Part shown: piece after piece, positions 6,183 to 10,066 of the stretch
Layout: each line of letters begins with the position of its first letter
Position numbering within the stretch: position 1 is the first letter of the stretch
Assembly (NCBI GenBank): GCA_038199755.1
Contig: JBBPYR010000212.1
Location: forward strand, 1 to 10,066
Length of the DNA stretch: 10,066 bases
Direction of reading: 5' to 3'
DNA from: JBBPYR01 sp038199755
GTDB lineage: Bacteria; Chloroflexota; Ktedonobacteria; Ktedonobacterales; Ktedonobacteraceae
Position numbers and translations under genes: made by a program
Notes under the pieces: generated by a model
Database searches by the model: none
Seen by the model: only the letters and a program-made list of their open reading frames with translations
What the model was told of the DNA's origin: nothing

Positions 6183-6806
6183 ATGAATATCCATGAAACG
6201 AATGCCCTTGCATTGCTCAAAGAGCGCATAGCAGGAGCGATACAAGCGAAACAACTGGGCAAAAACCCTACTATCGATCTGAATGGTTTTTTGCATAATA
6301 CTATCACCGAAGCATTATATGACTTTGTTTTTACTGATGAGCCATTAGAAATGATGAAACTCCCTTTCCTCTATCAAGATGGTTCAAAAGGCCAAGCATT
6401 TCCTTTCCACAGCCTTGTGCATCGCCCCGAGGAGCAAGCAGGAACATTCAAAGGCATACAACCTTTGCGTGCCTCGCTCATTAGCATGCGTCACCTTGCT
6501 ATGGACAAATATGTGGACATCGCTTGGCTGATTAATAAAGACCTCCCCAATCATTGTAGTGAAGCAGAAGTAGAGGCATACAGTTACGAGCAAACACACA
6601 AACAGCTGAAAGAAGCACTTAAAACCAAACCTTTGAAACTTTGTCTTTATCAAACAGGTTTCCAACCAGCGGTTGTCGGTTTTTATCTGGCACTCGTCGA
6701 AGAACTTATGGAGAGAGCACAGAAGCCCATCGAGCTAGAGGTCATCCCCTATGCGTTTGCCTCACTTATGGGATGTTATCAAGTCGGGAAAAAAGTATGG
6801 CATTAG
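6183..6806 (+). CDS. hypothetical protein, first gene of the S1 operon
   Basis: This 207-residue soluble protein has no family I recognise. The first half (1-60) is helical and rich in leucine and alanine. The middle (60-110) is mixed. Residues about 130-200 look alpha/beta: a helix (YEQTHKQLKEALK), a strand (LKLCLYQTG), a helix (VVGFYLALVEELMERA) and a strand (IELEVIPYAF). No signal peptide, membrane helix or classic catalytic motif is visible. AAGGAG at 6172-6177 lies 5 nt before ATG 6183. The S1-domain gene begins 38 nt after its stop with no terminator between, so the two are very likely co-transcribed and may act together. The close spacing is the only hint to its role. Confidence 0.75.
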   Translation: MNIHETNALALLKERIAGAIQAKQLGKNPTIDLNGFLHNTITEALYDFVFTDEPLEMMKLPFLYQDGSKGQAFPFHSLVHRPEEQAGTFKGIQPLRASLISMRHLAMDKYVDIAWLINKDLPNHCSEAEVEAYSYEQTHKQLKEALKTKPLKLCLYQTGFQPAVVGFYLALVEELMERAQKPIELEVIPYAFASLMGCYQVGKKVWH

Positions 6807-6844
6807 TGTTAAAAAAATAATCATTTTCAGTAGGAGCACCATTT

Positions 6845-9800
6845 ATGCCCTATCAAACAAAACCATTTACCTTCCGCCACTGGCTAGCACACCTTCTGAC
6901 CTATGTCATTTCACATATGGAAAGCTGGAAACGCCTCCTGGGAGCTCAAGAAAAGCCTGTCAGTGCCTCATCACCAATAGCAGAAGAAATAGCTGTACCA
7001 CTGGAACTGCAAGCACCAACACAACAGCAGATGTTAGAGCAAGATACACAAGCGAGTTCCCACTGGCAAATTTTGCAAGTAGAAGAAGAGTCACAAATCG
7101 TACAAGCCGTAGCTGATATGCAACCACGTTCAGCCTCTATGCCAGGCAATATCAGAGACATTCCGTTATTAAATACCAACAAAGAACTAGTAGCTCAATA
7201 CCTTGAACAGCACCGTTCAACTGCTCCATCAGGAGACGCCGATGACCCCATCAGCTACCTGATGGGGCTGGCCGACCGCTTTCACTGTACAATGGAAATG
7301 GCAACCTTTCTGGCTCTAATGAGCATCGGCGGACCACAACACGTACTACGCAAAGATGCTGAATGGGATGCCCCAACGCGTCAGGCTGTTGAACAGCTCC
7401 ATAGTGCCTTGCGTAAAAGCTGCATAGACGAGCTCGAATTTGCGCTCAAGCTGTACGCCGCGTGGTCATTAGAGCCACAAGAAGAGTACGTGTTCATTCA
7501 ACCCAGCGCACTCGCACGCACTTGGCACCAACGTCGTGTTCCCGCGCTTTCCACAGAAATGCATCACGCACTCAATACGCGCATGAACACGTTTTTGCAA
7601 GCAGTGCTCCAGGCCACCACTTTCGCCCAGATTCGCGCTCTGGTCGAGCAGTATGAGATCAAAGAGGGTACTGAACACTGGTTGCAAGAGACCGAAAAGG
7701 TGTTCTTCTCAGCCCGCCAGGAAGCCTGGGCCAGCACCTTTTTCATCAATTATGGTCTTTTCAGAAGCAAAGTCGAACCTGAACGTGAACGCCTCTTACG
7801 CGTTCTTGAGATCAACAAGAAGACGTTTGAACGGCGCCCGCTTCAGTTTGATCTGCTTCATAAGGTACGGCTCCTCTTTGCCTTTGCAAAGTCGCAGCGT
7901 AAGGATATCCCAGCCTATCAAATCCGAATTGATAGCGATATTGAGCGCAGATTCCACCAGACATCGCCATCGTATATCGAACTGGCGCGCTTTCTGGCGG
8001 AAAAAACACGCACCAATCATGAAACATTGATTTCTACCAACACCACGCCCCGCTTGTTTCTCGATCAAGCTGTCCCAGTCGGGAGCCGCTACCGCTGCCG
8101 TGTTGCTACCGCTCCTCCCCATGGGAAGGCTCTTGTTCAACTCAGCGAACGTATCGCCGCTCCACCAGCTATTCAGGAACGGTTTCGCACCTTCACCTAC
8201 ACGAAGGGGAAAAAGAGTACACAAAAAGCACTTGCCCCTGCTACTCCTACCATTCCTGCTGTCCCCTATACACCTTTGTATAAGGCAAATACCATCGCGG
8301 GCCTCTTGGATATCAGCACCACTCCTTGTACTGTGGGCGACGTGCTAGAGGTAGAAGTGACGGACTATCTACTTGATGAGTTCTCTCATTCCTATGTCGT
8401 CGTGGCAATACCTCCTGAGCTTTCCCGCTTTGAACTCTTCTGTCAACGGTATCAAGTGGGAGATTCACCAAATGTGACGGTATACGGCTATGAAAATTAT
8501 ACGAGCGATCCGGCTCACCCCCGCGTTGCCCTACGGGTACGAGAACAGGTCACGCAACTGGAAATCACCGTAGAGCCAGAGCATATCAGTTTTTTTGATC
8601 TCGGCGACACCATTAAAGAGATACCTATTGGCACTACATTACGCTTGCCCATTAACGATATTGATCGAGAACGGGAAGTGGTGACATTCTCATCGCTTTC
8701 ACTCGTCGAGCTTCATCTCAACATCCAGCTCAATAAACGCTCACCAGGGCTTCTGCAAGAAGATGGCTCGTATGAATTTGATGCCACTATTCGCGGCGAA
8801 GCAGCCGACGATACACTGCTGCTGGAACTGCCCTGGCACGCTCCCACCGCCGAGAGTGGTCTGGTCTATATCATACCAACAACCTATAATGCTGTTGAGA
8901 TAGCACCTTATCAGCTAGGTGACACGGCAAGAGTTCGCCTATCATTTCCTGAACCTTCTTCCTCCAACCTCTTGTTACAGTTTCCTCATGAGGTGAGTCA
9001 AGCCATCGACTTACAAACAGGAACACAACGCTTATTCTGGGAACAAAATCGCTTACATTTTCCAGAACGCATGCCCTATGCTACCTATTACTACTTTTCT
9101 ACCCTCAGCAGTGATCCTGCCTACCAACAGGCACTGCTCCACCTTTATCGCGCAACGCACCAATTCACACTAAACGTGATTGCGCTCAACCCAACGACCA
9201 ACTTGCTCGCGGCAGCAAGCGATGAAGCGACATCAGCAGAAGATCTGCTCGAAGAGTTGCTGCAAACAAATCGTAGTGGACTTACCTCCACGCCCGATCA
9301 TACACCAGACAGGCGAGAAGAATCTCTGCTGAGCTATTATGAAACGGAGACACGTGCGATTGGGCGTGTCACCTCCGTCAAAGATTTTGGTGCCTTCGTA
9401 GAAATCGAACCAGGCGTGGAGGGGTTGATTCACAAAAGCAAAATGTGGGGCTATGTCACGGACGCACGCAATGTTCTGCAACCTGACGATCAGGTAGAGG
9501 TCCTTATCCTGGGGCTGAACGATCAGGGGGATAAGTTAGAACTCAGCATGCACATACCAGAGCTGAACCCGTTGTTAGACTACCAAGAGGGGGAAACCGT
9601 TCATGGAACAATCACCAACGTCATAGAACAGGGTGCCTTCGTCGATATCGCACCCGGAGTAAGTGGTTTTGTGCCAAAGAGCAAAATGTGGGGCTTTGTG
9701 CCTGACGCGCGCGAGATTGTGCATGCTGGCCAATCGATCAAGGCATTTGTACTTGGTGTCTCCCTCGAAAAGAGCAGTTTGACCCTAAGTATGGAGGTAC

Positions 9801-10051
9801 AAGAGAATGACCCGCTCAATAATTACCAAGCAGGACAAATAGTAAGAGGAAAGATCACTGGTATTCGCCACTATGGTGCCTTCGTCTCCTTTGAGCGTAG
9901 CATCAAAGGGCTGATACATAGCCGCTACATCAGTCCTAACCTTGTTGATGCACGCCGCAGTCACCTCAAAATTGGGGAAGAAGTCACTGTGCTGATCGTT
10001 CGTGTCAATTGGGAAGACCGTAATCTCGAACTCAGCCTCATCGATGCTTAG
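6845..10051 (+). CDS. large protein with three C-terminal S1 RNA-binding domains
   Basis: The 1068-residue protein ends in three tandem S1 (OB-fold) domains at about 836-903, 918-984 and 999-1066. Each carries the family signature G-x-(V/I)-T-x-(V/I)...GAFV...G(L/F)(I/V), and the period is about 82 residues. S1 domains bind single-stranded RNA, as in ribosomal protein S1, polynucleotide phosphorylase and RNase E. Here they are joined to a long unrecognised N-terminus: residues 130-400 are mostly helical, and 400-780 are beta-rich with recurring GD-x-x-x-V strands that may be degenerate OB-like folds. No nuclease, helicase or PNPase core motif is seen, so it is not RpsA or Pnp. AGGAG (6832-6836) lies 8 nt before ATG 6845. 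It follows the 207-residue gene by 38 nt. A cytoplasmic RNA-binding role is likely; its target is unknown. Confidence 0.85.
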   Translation: MPYQTKPFTFRHWLAHLLTYVISHMESWKRLLGAQEKPVSASSPIAEEIAVPLELQAPTQQQMLEQDTQASSHWQILQVEEESQIVQAVADMQPRSASMPGNIRDIPLLNTNKELVAQYLEQHRSTAPSGDADDPISYLMGLADRFHCTMEMATFLALMSIGGPQHVLRKDAEWDAPTRQAVEQLHSALRKSCIDELEFALKLYAAWSLEPQEEYVFIQPSALARTWHQRRVPALSTEMHHALNTRMNTFLQAVLQATTFAQIRALVEQYEIKEGTEHWLQETEKVFFSARQEAWASTFFINYGLFRSKVEPERERLLRVLEINKKTFERRPLQFDLLHKVRLLFAFAKSQRKDIPAYQIRIDSDIERRFHQTSPSYIELARFLAEKTRTNHETLISTNTTPRLFLDQAVPVGSRYRCRVATAPPHGKALVQLSERIAAPPAIQERFRTFTYTKGKKSTQKALAPATPTIPAVPYTPLYKANTIAGLLDISTTPCTVGDVLEVEVTDYLLDEFSHSYVVVAIPPELSRFELFCQRYQVGDSPNVTVYGYENYTSDPAHPRVALRVREQVTQLEITVEPEHISFFDLGDTIKEIPIGTTLRLPINDIDREREVVTFSSLSLVELHLNIQLNKRSPGLLQEDGSYEFDATIRGEAADDTLLLELPWHAPTAESGLVYIIPTTYNAVEIAPYQLGDTARVRLSFPEPSSSNLLLQFPHEVSQAIDLQTGTQRLFWEQNRLHFPERMPYATYYYFSTLSSDPAYQQALLHLYRATHQFTLNVIALNPTTNLLAAASDEATSAEDLLEELLQTNRSGLTSTPDHTPDRREESLLSYYETETRAIGRVTSVKDFGAFVEIEPGVEGLIHKSKMWGYVTDARNVLQPDDQVEVLILGLNDQGDKLELSMHIPELNPLLDYQEGETVHGTITNVIEQGAFVDIAPGVSGFVPKSKMWGFVPDAREIVHAGQSIKAFVLGVSLEKSSLTLSMEVQENDPLNNYQAGQIVRGKITGIRHYGAFVSFERSIKGLIHSRYISPNLVDARRSHLKIGEEVTVLIVRVNWEDRNLELSLIDA

Positions 10052-10066
10052 TATGAGAGAAGCAAG

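Noticed and set aside
6845..10051. Calling the S1 protein ribosomal protein S1 or polynucleotide phosphorylase
   Set aside because: It has S1 domains only at the C-terminus, no RNase PH or KH domains, and a long N-terminus unlike either family.

Overview
The window reads as a bacterial chromosome segment with about half GC, strong AGGAG-type ribosome binding sites and clear hairpin terminators. The mix of an oversized ECF-like sigma factor, HEAT-repeat proteins and large multidomain proteins of unknown function suggests a large-genome Chloroflexota bacterium of the Ktedonobacteria type. That is an impression from protein style and is not proven. No tRNA, rRNA, CRISPR array, transposase or phage gene is visible.

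Layout. (1) 1-300: the possible 3' end of an upstream gene whose frame is unresolved, a hairpin terminator (125-187) and the leader of a small gene. (2) 303-518: a 71-residue cysteine-rich, probably zinc-binding protein on the plus strand. It converges on a minus-strand HEAT-repeat gene (651-1334), and a symmetric terminator (608-641) lies between them. (3) 1335-1880: a divergent intergenic region with no credible gene. It holds a perfect 12-bp inverted repeat around a pyrimidine tract, several small dyads and a near-consensus sigma-A-type promoter (TTGAAT-17 nt-TATAAT, 1787-1815). (4) 1881-5994: a two-gene operon made of a 420-residue ECF-like sigma factor with long extensions on both sides and, 16 nt later, a 944-residue HEAT-repeat protein. 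It is closed by a strong terminator (6029-6076). (5) 6106-10051: a second unit of a 207-residue protein of unknown function followed 38 nt later by a 1068-residue protein ending in three tandem S1 RNA-binding domains. It is preceded by an ECF-like promoter candidate (GGAAC-16 nt-CGTA).

How the parts may fit together. The small minus-strand HEAT protein and the HEAT block of the large operon protein are clear paralogues (39 identities in 65 ungapped residues, my count). This ties the two sides of the divergent region together. The sigma factor is probably made from a housekeeping promoter, and its HEAT partner is the obvious candidate to bind or control it. The ECF-like promoter before the S1 unit raises the possibility that the sigma factor directs that unit. 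This would give a locus with a sigma factor, a HEAT-scaffold regulator and an RNA-binding effector. The protein families are read with fair confidence; the functional links are inference.
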